Shown piece after piece: positions 48,157-57,289 of a stretch of 64,000 nt of DNA. The stretch's first letter is position 1. Each line of letters begins with the position of its first letter. The notes beneath the pieces were generated by a model, which saw only the letters and a list, made by a program, of their open reading frames with translations, did not search any database and was not told where the DNA came from. Position numbers and translations under genes: made by a program. Where the stretch lies: assembly GCA_030602785.1 (NCBI GenBank), contig JAUVZB010000006.1, forward strand, positions 1-64,000, written 5' to 3'. This DNA is from Dehalococcoidia bacterium (GTDB lineage Bacteria; Chloroflexota; Dehalococcoidia; GIF9; AB-539-J10).

Positions 48157-49467
48157 ATGGAAGGCGGCAGAACACTCTACCTTGACCCGTTCTCGGGCAT
48201 CGCCGGCGACATGTTCCTGGGGCTTCTCATGGACCTCGGCGCCGACGAAAACATTCTCGTCGAGGAGTTTGAGCGGCTCGGAGTCCGCTTCGACCTCGCA
48301 GTGAGCCGCGTTAACAAGAACGGAGTATCAGCTGTCAGCACGAAGGTGACACTGGCAACCGACGACGAGGGCGGCGAAGAACACGGCCATGACCACGAGC
48401 ACACGCATGAGCACGACCACGAGCATACGCACGAGCACGACCATGGCGACACGTACGATAGCGACGAAGCGACCCCCCACGGATCCGCCATGCAGCTATC
48501 GGAGATATTCGAGATGCTGGGGCGGCTGAGCGAGCCAACGCAGAGCAAGACGAAGGAGATGTTCACCGCGCTGGTGGAGGCCGAGGCACAGGTGCACGGC
48601 ACAACGGCGGACTCGGTGCACCTGCACGAGGCAGGCGCCGTCGACGCCATCGTCGAGATAGTGGGCGCCGTGAAGGGGCTCGAATTGCTTGGCGTCGACC
48701 ATGTCTGCTGCGGGCTTGTGAATACGGGTACGGGATTCGCGCGCATGGCACACGGCAAGTACCCCGTGCCGACGCCGGCGACTGCTGAGCTGCTGAAGGG
48801 AATCCCCGTGCGCATGGACTCCGTCGGCGGCGTTCGCGCGGAGCTTGTCACGCCCACCGGCGCGCTCATCCTGAGCCAGCTCGTGGACGAGTACGGCCCC
48901 GTCAGCATGACCGTCGAGCGCATCGGCTACGGCGCAGGACAGCGCGACCTGGAGATTCCGAATGTCGTGCGCGGATACCTGGGCCATTCCGCGTCAGGGG
49001 ACGCAGCCAAGCGGCTCGCCCTTCTTGAGAGCAACATCGATGACATGAACCCGGAACTGTACGGCCACCTCATGGACCTGCTCTACCAGGGAGGCGCGCT
49101 CGACGTGTTCTACACGCCGGTGCAGATGAAGAAGAATCGCCCGGGGGTACGCATATCGGTCCTTAGCGAGGTGCACCGGAAGGACAGCCTCATCGACACG
49201 CTGATGAAGGAGAGCTCCACACTCGGCGTGAGGGTGAGCTACCCGGAGCGCTTCGAGGCAGAGCGAGAGGCACTCGACGTCGAGACGGAGCTGGGCACAG
49301 CGCGCGTCAAGGTGGCGCACTACCGCGGTCAGACGGTGAACGTCTCGCCCGAATACGAGTCGTGCCGCCTGCTGAGCAAGCAGTCCGATGTCGCACTCAA
49401 AGAGGTCTACAGCATCGTACTCGAGGCGGCGCGGGCACAACTCGGGCAGAGGGAGGCAGGCAACTGA
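48157..49467 (+). CDS. larC: Nickel-pincer cofactor biosynthesis protein LarC
   Basis: LYLDPFSGIAGDMFLGLLMDLGA, His-rich linker, HLHEAGAVDAIVEIVGA, LLESNIDDMNPELYGHLMDLL. Confidence 0.94.
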   Translation: MEGGRTLYLDPFSGIAGDMFLGLLMDLGADENILVEEFERLGVRFDLAVSRVNKNGVSAVSTKVTLATDDEGGEEHGHDHEHTHEHDHEHTHEHDHGDTYDSDEATPHGSAMQLSEIFEMLGRLSEPTQSKTKEMFTALVEAEAQVHGTTADSVHLHEAGAVDAIVEIVGAVKGLELLGVDHVCCGLVNTGTGFARMAHGKYPVPTPATAELLKGIPVRMDSVGGVRAELVTPTGALILSQLVDEYGPVSMTVERIGYGAGQRDLEIPNVVRGYLGHSASGDAAKRLALLESNIDDMNPELYGHLMDLLYQGGALDVFYTPVQMKKNRPGVRISVLSEVHRKDSLIDTLMKESSTLGVRVSYPERFEAEREALDVETELGTARVKVAHYRGQTVNVSPEYESCRLLSKQSDVALKEVYSIVLEAARAQLGQREAGN

Positions 49468-50246
49468 TGGCCGAACGACGGATGTTCGACGACGTACTGC
49501 AAGCCTACAGGCTGGGAGAGGTGGACGAGGAGGAGGCCGGCGCGAGGATACTCGAGCTGTTCTACGAGGGACAGGAGCACTTCCTCCTCGACATGGAGCG
49601 GGAGAGAAGGCTCGGCTTTCCGGAGGTTGTCTACGCGGAGGGAAAGCTCACGGGCGACCTGCTCGACATCGTCGGCCGCGTGCTTCAGAGCAACGGCAGG
49701 GCGTTCATTGCGAGCCTGAGCCCGGAGGGGGAGCAGAAGCTCCAGGAAACCTTCCACTCACACCGCATCAAGACAGCCGGCAGGGTAATGGTCATCGGCT
49801 CGGACGAGAGCGCGAAGGAGCAGCTCGGCACAGCCGGCGTCATCACTGCAGGCACATCCGATGTGCCCTTCTCCGAGGAGTGCGCACTGCTGCTCGAGGA
49901 GCTGGGCGTCAATGTGGTCAGGTCATACGACTCCGGCGTGGCCGGCATCCACCGGCCCTTCATGAGCCTCCGGCGCATGAAGGAGGCGAACGTCCTCGTC
50001 GTATTCGCCGGCATGGAGGGGGCGCTTCCCACCGTGCTGGCCTCGCTCACGGACATGCCTGTCATCGCCGTCCCCACCCCCATCGGCTACGGATTCGGCG
50101 GCCAGGGTGAGGCGGCGCTCATGACGATGCTCCAGAGCTGCTCCCCCGGCGTGACGGTCGTCAACATCGGCAACTCGGTCGGCGCCGCAGCGGCAGCCGT
50201 GCGGATACTGAGGGCAATACGGAGGGGTCAATCACAGAACGGTTAG
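49467..50246 (+). CDS. larB: Nickel-pincer cofactor biosynthesis protein LarB (NCAIR mutase-related)
   Basis: PEVVYAEGKL, AGTSDVPFSEECALLLEELG, AGMEGALPTVLASLTDMPVIAVPTPIGYG. Confidence 0.94.
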   Translation: MAERRMFDDVLQAYRLGEVDEEEAGARILELFYEGQEHFLLDMERERRLGFPEVVYAEGKLTGDLLDIVGRVLQSNGRAFIASLSPEGEQKLQETFHSHRIKTAGRVMVIGSDESAKEQLGTAGVITAGTSDVPFSEECALLLEELGVNVVRSYDSGVAGIHRPFMSLRRMKEANVLVVFAGMEGALPTVLASLTDMPVIAVPTPIGYGFGGQGEAALMTMLQSCSPGVTVVNIGNSVGAAAAAVRILRAIRRGQSQNG

Positions 50247-50263
50247 AGCAACTCCTGAACGCC

Positions 50264-51037
50264 GTGGCGAGGCGCGGCAGGCTGGTCGTGCTCTACTCGG
50301 GTGGCCTCGACAGCACCCTTCTCGCGAAGCTGGCATACGACGCGCTCGATAAGGATGCCGCCGCGCTGACAATCGACTCGGCGGTCGTCCCCCGGAGCGA
50401 GATCGCCGCCGGGCGGGCACTTGCCACCGAGATCGGCATCCGCCAGCACGTGTTGCTGCTGAACGAGTTGGAGCAGGAGCACTTCAAGGTGAATCCGCCC
50501 GACCGCTGCTACCACTGCAGGAAGGCGCGCGACGCCGCCGCGTGGCGCTGGGCCGGGACAAACGGCTATCCAACGATAGCCGATGGGCTGAGCTACTCGG
50601 ACCTCGACGACTACCGTCCCGGCCTGAAGGCCGCTACGGAGGACCTCATCTGGCATCCGTTCATCGAGTTCAAGGTGGGCAAGGAGGAGATACGAGAGTT
50701 CTCACGCGAACTGGGTCTCACTGGCTGGGACCGCCCCAGCGTGGCCTGCCTGGCCTCGCGCTTCCCACACGGGTATCCGGTCACGCGAACACGTGTGGAC
50801 CGTGTGGACAGGGCTGAGGAATTCCTGCGCGGTCTCGGCTTCGAGAAGGTGCGGGTGCGGCACTTTCCGCACAATCTAGCCGTAGTAGAGGTGGGCAACG
50901 CCGAGCGTGCGCTACAGCAGCGCGACCTCATAATCTCGCGGCTGAGGGAACTTGGCTTCTCCTTCGTATCGCTGGACCTCGAAGAATTCGCGAGCGGTAA
51001 GATGAACAGGACGGTCGACCAGCAAACAGCGGGCTAG
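50264..51037 (+). CDS. larE: ATP-dependent sulfur transferase LarE
   Basis: VVLYSGGLDSTLLAKLA PP-loop, PPDRCYHCRK, PSVACLASRFPHG; follows larB directly. Confidence 0.92.
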   Translation: MARRGRLVVLYSGGLDSTLLAKLAYDALDKDAAALTIDSAVVPRSEIAAGRALATEIGIRQHVLLLNELEQEHFKVNPPDRCYHCRKARDAAAWRWAGTNGYPTIADGLSYSDLDDYRPGLKAATEDLIWHPFIEFKVGKEEIREFSRELGLTGWDRPSVACLASRFPHGYPVTRTRVDRVDRAEEFLRGLGFEKVRVRHFPHNLAVVEVGNAERALQQRDLIISRLRELGFSFVSLDLEEFASGKMNRTVDQQTAG

Positions 51038-51209
51038 CCCCTGCGAAGGATAACCGCAGCCCTCTTGTCCGTCCGCGGCTGATGTGCCATGCTCACACCG
51101 TGACGGACGGTGGTTCTCTAGAGTACCCTTCTTCACGCGCTCGTGAAGAACAACCCCACGCAGCCCTCCGCCGTTATACATCCATGCAATGTGAGACAGG
51201 AGTGAAGTG

Positions 51210-52040
51210 ATGTTTGCTGAGTCGCTGCCTCTGTTCGTCAACTGGTTCGCCAATCCGAACTTCGTGGCAATGGGTCTTGCCATCGGGTTCGGGCTGTTCT
51301 GGTATGCGCTGTACCGACCACCGCTGACGGGTTACGGCTTCCTCTGGGGCGTTATGGCCGTCTCAGCCATTCTCACGCTCCTTGCAGTCGCGTTCATCCA
51401 GGTGCCGCTCCAGATACTCACCCAGCAGCTCACCGGGATGGCTTTCGACCAGGCCACAATCGTCAAGTGGCTCTTCTTCTTCGGCCTCCCGCTGATGTTG
51501 CTGAGCGGCCTTGTCCAGGAGGGAGCGAAGATGCTGCCGATGGTCTTCATCTGGCAGCGTGCCGAGCGCAACATATCTCCCGTAGTGGGAATCGTGCTCG
51601 GCGCAGCCGCCGGGGCCGGCTTCGGCATCTTCGAGGCGATGTGGGCACACAACCAGGTTTTTGCCGCCGGCTTCACCTGGGCATCTGTAGAGGCCGGAGG
51701 ATTCCCGGCCATCATACCCTTCTGGGAGCGATTCTTCACGATAGCCGGGCACATTGCCTTCTCCGCGCTTGCCGGCTACGGCCTTGCGAAAGGCAGGGGC
51801 TGGCTCTTCTTCCTCATCGCGGCCGGATTGCACAGCCTCATGAACTACAGCGTCATTCTCCTCCAGGCGCAACTCATCACCATGATGGCCGTCGAGATGT
51901 TGGTGGCGGCTGTAACGGTGGGCGCGACTGCCTGGGTGCTTTTTCTCCGCTACAGGGGAGACGGCGCTCCCTGGTCAGGAGGCTACCGGCGACGCCTGCA
52001 TCTGGGCAAGGAGCCGTCAGAATACGCCAAGCCGCAATAG
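51210..52040 (+). CDS. PrsW/YhfC-like integral membrane protease-family protein
   Basis: Multi-TM; LVQEGAKMLPMV, AGFGIFEAMWAH, AGHIAFSALAGYG, AAGLHSLMNY conserved E/E/H/H pattern. Confidence 0.68.
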   Translation: MFAESLPLFVNWFANPNFVAMGLAIGFGLFWYALYRPPLTGYGFLWGVMAVSAILTLLAVAFIQVPLQILTQQLTGMAFDQATIVKWLFFFGLPLMLLSGLVQEGAKMLPMVFIWQRAERNISPVVGIVLGAAAGAGFGIFEAMWAHNQVFAAGFTWASVEAGGFPAIIPFWERFFTIAGHIAFSALAGYGLAKGRGWLFFLIAAGLHSLMNYSVILLQAQLITMMAVEMLVAAVTVGATAWVLFLRYRGDGAPWSGGYRRRLHLGKEPSEYAKPQ

Positions 52041-52565
52041 ATGAGGAGTCAGTCGGGCATGGACGAGATTCGGTTCACAGCCATAGGCATCGTACGTTCA
52101 CCGTTCAAGGAAGCGGCGGGCACGCCGATACAGCCTCGTGCCGCGCGCGGAGTTGAGGGCAGCGTGGAGATCTTTCCTGAATACGAGGAAGGACTCCGAG
52201 ACCTCGACGGATTCTCTCACATTGTCCTCCTGTGCTACATGCACCTGGCGCGCCCTTTCGCGCTGAGAGTGCAGCCCTACATGGACACAACCACAAGGGG
52301 GCTCTTCGCCACGCGCTCGCCGTCGCGCCCCAATCCCATCGGCCTTTCAATCGTGAGGCTTGTCCGCATGGAGGGCACAACGCTGCACGTGAAGGACGTT
52401 GACTTCGTCGACGGGACACCGCTCCTGGACATCAAGCCCTACGTGCCTCGCTTCGACGACGGGGAAGACGTTCAGGTCGGATGGCTCGCCACGCGGATTC
52501 GAAGACTGGAGGAAACACGCGACGACGGGCGTTTCGCGCAGGGCACGGGCAAGGAGGGAGGCTGA
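52041..52565 (+). CDS. trmO: tRNA (N6-threonylcarbamoyladenosine37-N6)-methyltransferase TrmO
   Basis: IGIVRSPFKEAAGTPIQPR, LDGFSHIVLLCYMH, GLFATRSPSRPNPIGLSIVRL. Confidence 0.9.
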   Translation: MRSQSGMDEIRFTAIGIVRSPFKEAAGTPIQPRAARGVEGSVEIFPEYEEGLRDLDGFSHIVLLCYMHLARPFALRVQPYMDTTTRGLFATRSPSRPNPIGLSIVRLVRMEGTTLHVKDVDFVDGTPLLDIKPYVPRFDDGEDVQVGWLATRIRRLEETRDDGRFAQGTGKEGG

Positions 52566-52566
52566 T

Positions 52567-53115
52567 ATGTGCGCACGGCAGCCGGACAGGGGCTTCAAAC
52601 TGATGGCGCTCAGCTACAGGGTGAGGGACGCACGCAAACCCCGTGAGGACTTCCTTCAGGAGGTGGGCATCCAGCCGGGAGACACAGTGCTCGACTACGG
52701 CTGCGGGCCTGGCAGCTACGTGGCGCCCGCAGCGCGCATGGCAGGCGCGGCAGGGAGAGTGTATGCGCTGGATATGCACCCGCTCGCCATCGAGATGGCG
52801 GCGGAACGGGCGGAGCGGGCCGGCCTCTCCAATGTCACGACCATCCTGTCGGACTGCGCCACGGGACTCGACGACGATAGCGTCGATGTGGTACTGCTCT
52901 ATGACATCTACCACGACCTGAGCGACGCGCCACAGGTACTCGCCGAGCTGCGCCGGGTGCTCAGGCCGGATGGCGTCCTTTCATCCCACGACCACCATCT
53001 GAAGGGCGATGCGTTGAAGGCCGCTATCGAGTCGAGCGGCCTGTTCCGGCTGACCCGCACGGGAGCGCTAACTCAGACATTCGCCTCTGAGAAGCCGCTG
53101 GACCGGACTTCATGA
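52567..53115 (+). CDS. Class I SAM-dependent methyltransferase
   Basis: DTVLDYGCGPGSYVAPAARM, ALDMHPLAIEMA, VDVVLLYDIYHDL. Confidence 0.88.
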   Translation: MCARQPDRGFKLMALSYRVRDARKPREDFLQEVGIQPGDTVLDYGCGPGSYVAPAARMAGAAGRVYALDMHPLAIEMAAERAERAGLSNVTTILSDCATGLDDDSVDVVLLYDIYHDLSDAPQVLAELRRVLRPDGVLSSHDHHLKGDALKAAIESSGLFRLTRTGALTQTFASEKPLDRTS

Positions 53116-54846
53116 CGAAGCGGCGAGCCAGTCGTTGAGCGGCCAGGATTGCTCCCGGAGTTCTTTCCGAGACGTGAACTCGTAGGATTCACTGCCCGCA
53201 GTGAGCCGCGCGGCCGATGGCCCAACCGACAGCTCGAGTGGCTCTCCGGGCGCCCTCTCGTGCAGGATGTTGGCAAGGAGGATGGCCTTCTCAACACCGT
53301 CGCCCCGCCCGTAGTTCCACACCTCGTCAGGCTGGGCAAGTCGCCCGTGCTCGCCGTAGATGGACTCGTCCGGCATCTCAGACACCACGCGTACCACATC
53401 CGCATCGGACATCCCGTTGGCTCCCGCAATGGCCACGGGGTTACGTTTGAGGGCAGCGAGCAGAAACGGCCAGGGCTCAGTGCGGTTGAGGTCCCTGTAG
53501 GCGTAGAACGCCAGGTCGGCCACCACATTGCCGCCGCGCAGTTGCTCAAGGCGCGCCACGATGTCCTCCCTCCTCATCTCAAGCCCAAAGTCCAGGGGAG
53601 TGCCGGACTGAACGAAATGCTTCGCGCCGGCATCCGGAAGCCGCGGCTCCACACGACAGAAGCTCGTGAGGGCGTCGATGGCGCGCCCGGCGCGCTCGCA
53701 GTCGCGGCCCAACTGGCGCTTGAGTCGCTCGATGTCCCCGGGTTTCTCGCAGTCAATCTGGTTGTCCCTGATGAAGTCCTCGAAGTCGTTGAGCACTATT
53801 CTCTGAGGCAGCGGCGCGGGCTGGAACTCCTCCTCATCTATGTCGTCGAGCAGCTTCGACCTCGTGCGGTCGCTGATGCGGTACGGGCTGCCGTGCTCGT
53901 AGAAGAACGCGCGCTCGGACGGGATGTAGCGGTCAACACCATGAACAGGCCACCGAATCTGGAAACAACTCTGGAGATCGCGGTGATGCCGAAGGAAGTT
54001 CACGACTATCTCCTCGCTAATCTGCGTCTTCAGGTAGCTCCGCAGACGCTCAGAGTAGTGCGCATAGGCGCCAGAGCCTATCGTTGCCTCCTCATACACC
54101 GCGTGGATGTGACCCCCCAGGTGCGCAACAATGGTGACCCGCTCGTTCTCCAGGGCGCGCCTCGCCTGCGCAGAAAGGGCCGTGCCGTTGAACCACATCG
54201 CCTTGGTGAGCAGCCGACGGTTGTTCGTGAGCATGCCGTCGCCTATGTCGACGAAGTTCTGCGAGTGAAGAGGGGTCGCCATGAGGTAGATATCCTCCAA
54301 CGGGATACGTGCGACGATGAACAGGGCCGCAGCATAGAGTGCAGCGAGTGAAACGCACTCGCCCGCACCATTCCGATACGCGGGCTTGTGCCGGAAAGCA
54401 TCCATTGCCTCTACGGTCTCCGTCTTCCAGTACGGAATGACGTCGCCTTCGTACTTGTCGAGACCGAAATGTCTCCTTATGTCAATACTGAAGTAGTACT
54501 TGTCCCCTTCGTAGCCGAAAAGCGCGTTGGATTGTTTCAGCGTGTCCGTACTTATGAAGTCATTGAAGCGCTCAAGCTCCTTGTCCTTGGTCGTGAGACC
54601 CCACGTATCCAGATCGAGGTTGAAGACGTAGTGCTCCATGATGAACTGCTTGAGCCGGTTGATGCGGCGGTAGGGTTTCAACTTCTCAAGACCGTCGAAC
54701 CACGGGTCTTCACGCCACTGCCAGATACGCGGCGACATGATGTTGGCAAGAAGCAGGCTGTACATGAGCTCCGGGAATATGAAGACTTCCATGTCGGACA
54801 GCGTGACTGCAGAAGACCGTATCTCGAGTTCTCTTGACCGTGCCAT
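53110..54846 (-). CDS. Large hypothetical protein with transglutaminase/papain-like Cys-His segment
   Basis: Single 578-aa ORF from MARSRELE; GAGECVSLAALYAAALFIVARIPLEDIYLMATPLHSQNFVDIGDG. Confidence 0.7.
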   Translation of the reverse strand: MARSRELEIRSSAVTLSDMEVFIFPELMYSLLLANIMSPRIWQWREDPWFDGLEKLKPYRRINRLKQFIMEHYVFNLDLDTWGLTTKDKELERFNDFISTDTLKQSNALFGYEGDKYYFSIDIRRHFGLDKYEGDVIPYWKTETVEAMDAFRHKPAYRNGAGECVSLAALYAAALFIVARIPLEDIYLMATPLHSQNFVDIGDGMLTNNRRLLTKAMWFNGTALSAQARRALENERVTIVAHLGGHIHAVYEEATIGSGAYAHYSERLRSYLKTQISEEIVVNFLRHHRDLQSCFQIRWPVHGVDRYIPSERAFFYEHGSPYRISDRTRSKLLDDIDEEEFQPAPLPQRIVLNDFEDFIRDNQIDCEKPGDIERLKRQLGRDCERAGRAIDALTSFCRVEPRLPDAGAKHFVQSGTPLDFGLEMRREDIVARLEQLRGGNVVADLAFYAYRDLNRTEPWPFLLAALKRNPVAIAGANGMSDADVVRVVSEMPDESIYGEHGRLAQPDEVWNYGRGDGVEKAILLANILHERAPGEPLELSVGPSAARLTAGSESYEFTSRKELREQSWPLNDWLAASS

Positions 54847-55437
54847 CGTCTCTCCTGATTGCTGAGATCCTTCGAACTGACTATATGAACATGACGGATT
54901 CGCGTCAAATCCATGCTGGCCACCCCTGCAATTGCCGGGGAGTGAAATGCACTCCGGGCAGGGACAACGGGGATGACATCCCCTGCAAGTCACGAGAGAC
55001 AGATAGTCAACAGGGCGTCGGCTTTGACACGTTTGCCGTCAGCCGGCCACGCATCTCCGGCAACCGATGTCTGCCCTCCGGTCCTCGACCATGCTGGCGC
55101 CACGCACGGCGGTCGAAGGCGGGCTGCGAAGCAACGGCACGTGAGGGCGAAGCCAGGCCGGCATGAATCACGGGGCTGGAGACGAGCGGGGCAAAAGGAA
55201 AGCCCCAAGTGGCCTTGCACTTTTAGGATCGCGGCTTGGCCCCCTCTAGCTCGGGCCTTTCGCGTCCCTCAACCTGGCGGTCTCAGAACAACTACAGCCT
55301 CTGCGCTCTGGGTGTCCAGCCCCTCTATCCCTGGCTTGGTCGCTTGGGGCACCACCAAAACTAACAGTGTAGTGTCCCTCTGTCAAGTCCTCTTCAGCTT
55401 TGCGCGGAGTAATTGCATCCGATTTTCTCCGCCACGC

Positions 55438-55854
55438 TCAGCTCTCCTGAGGTGGACGCCTCTGCTTCCGCCACGTGACGAGGGAACCGATGACTCCGAC
55501 GGCAAGGACGACAGGGCACACGAGAACGGCGATGATGAAGAACACCGGCTCATCCAGGTCAGGCCTGTCCATCAGCGTCACGAACACGAGCGCATAGATG
55601 CCGTTGTGCAGTAACACCGACACGAAGAACCCGAGAATCGACCCGCCAATCATCATGACGAAGGTGCGCAACCGACCGCTGAGTCTCTTTCTCCCGAAGT
55701 AGAGGATCGCTGCGCCTGCCACTACTACGGCAGGCCAGAGGTGCAACACAACGTCCTGATAAACATCTTCGCGCTCTCTGTACCGGGCCGACCTGTCACG
55801 GCGATGGTCCAACCACCGCACTACACTCAGATCCAACGTACGCGACCGGGTCAA
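55438..55854 (-). CDS. Small membrane protein
   Basis: Three to four hydrophobic segments. Confidence 0.5.
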   Translation of the reverse strand: MTRSRTLDLSVVRWLDHRRDRSARYREREDVYQDVVLHLWPAVVVAGAAILYFGRKRLSGRLRTFVMMIGGSILGFFVSVLLHNGIYALVFVTLMDRPDLDEPVFFIIAVLVCPVVLAVGVIGSLVTWRKQRRPPQES

Positions 55855-56162
55855 TCCCGGGTGGCGTCCCCCGCACTCTGCTGCGCGGCAGGCCCGTCGG
55901 GATCGTCCTTCTCCTTCTCGTCCACCCTCTCTATCTCAAGGCTGCAGTCGCTGACAAGCCCTGCAATCGCCCCGACGGCAGCCAGCACCGGCGCCCAGGC
56001 GACAGTGGCAGCCGCGACCGGGACGCCGAGCGTCAACGGCACATCTACCAGTGTCCGCCCATCATGGATGATGCGGACCCGCCGGACGTTGCCCTCGTGG
56101 ATGAGTTCCTTCATCTTGTCTACGAGCTGCCCACCCGATACGGACACCTTCTCTTCTGACAC
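55851..56162 (-). CDS. DUF4342-like protein
   Basis: GTG start; KELIHEGNVRRVRIIHDGRTLVDVPLTLGVPVAAATVAWAPVLAAVGAIAGLV. Confidence 0.7.
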   Translation of the reverse strand: MSEEKVSVSGGQLVDKMKELIHEGNVRRVRIIHDGRTLVDVPLTLGVPVAAATVAWAPVLAAVGAIAGLVSDCSLEIERVDEKEKDDPDGPAAQQSAGDATRD

Positions 56163-56229
56163 GTTGCCCCCCCTTTCACGTGGTCTTCCTAGTGACACAA
56201 CGCCCGGGGCGCCGTCGAGGACAAGGGAG

Positions 56230-56799
56230 TCACTGTCCGACCCCCTCCTCGTCTCTTCGCGGCATCCCCAGCCACCGTGGAGTCCGCCGCATGTAGGCTG
56301 CGTACGTCCCTCCGTACCGCTCAAGGCAGTCCTCTTCTTCCTTAGCGGCGTCTGCCGCATGGAGACCGAAGGTGAGTGCGGCGTAGACAAGAATCCAGGC
56401 AGAGGCACACGCAACAGCCACACCGCAGAACATGACAATTTCACCAACATAGAGAGGGTGCCTGGAGAACCTGTAGGCTCCATGCTGCAGCGGAGAGGAC
56501 TCGAGTTCCTCGCGCATGAGTTCGCGCACGGCGAGCCCAAAAACCAGCGCCCCCAGTAGCGCCAACGGCAGGCCGATGTAGAACCAGAGCGTTCCCACCT
56601 TGAGGGGAACAAACATCGAGTACACCAGTGCCGCGAGGAAGAGCGCGGATAGCACCACTCTCTTCCTGGCCTTCGACGGAGTCGCTTCACCCCCGCTCAA
56701 CGAGTCCAGCGTTGCAGGCCGGAATGCCCGCAGAACCGGCATGGGCAGCCAGTAGTACACGAAGAACAACCACGCGTTCCACAGACCGGGTTCCATCAC
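56230..56799 (-). CDS. Isoprenylcysteine carboxyl methyltransferase (ICMT)-family integral membrane protein
   Basis: HGAYRFSRHPLYVGEIVMFCGVAVA...EEEDCLERYGGTYAAYMRRTPRWL. Confidence 0.85.
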   Translation of the reverse strand: MMEPGLWNAWLFFVYYWLPMPVLRAFRPATLDSLSGGEATPSKARKRVVLSALFLAALVYSMFVPLKVGTLWFYIGLPLALLGALVFGLAVRELMREELESSPLQHGAYRFSRHPLYVGEIVMFCGVAVACASAWILVYAALTFGLHAADAAKEEEDCLERYGGTYAAYMRRTPRWLGMPRRDEEGVGQ

Positions 56800-56817
56800 T
56801 TCACCTCCCCGGGATAG

Positions 56818-57059
56818 TCAGGACCGGCGCCCACGACCAAAGCCCGAGAGGCCGGCCAGTACCGCGATGAACAGTGCCACCTTGAAAGAAGTGAGCCATG
56901 AGATGGAGTCGGCCACGAACCCTTGTCGGCGGCCCCCGGGAACAGGTCTGGAATGGTCCAGGCCCACAGCAGCTTGACGACAAACAGCGCCACTACGAAC
57001 GCCGCGATGACAAGTGCAAGGATGCCCGGGCCGAGCGCAAACCACCAGATGCCTTTCAT
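56818..57059 (-). pseudogene. Small two-TM membrane protein with apparent frameshift
   Basis: MKGIWWFALGPGILALVIAAFVVALFVVKLLWAWTIPDLFPGAADKG in one frame, FVADSISWLTSFKVALFIAVLAGLSGFGRGRRS in the next. Confidence 0.6.
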
Positions 57060-57289
57060 GCGACACCTCCCCGTCACACGTGTGACCTGTCCACGAGTCT
57101 AGTCAGACTGGGTCGCATGGTCAAGGTACATCCGTGGTGTCCTCGTGTTCCGACTCAACATGGCCCCATCGACGCGGGTGCTCAGTGCCCCCGGGCGCGA
57201 GCAGACAGGACACGGGCAGGTAACAGGCAGCCACGGAGGTCCCCTTCCGTACCGCCTCGCGCGGTGTTCAAGGCTTGTATCCTCGCAGG

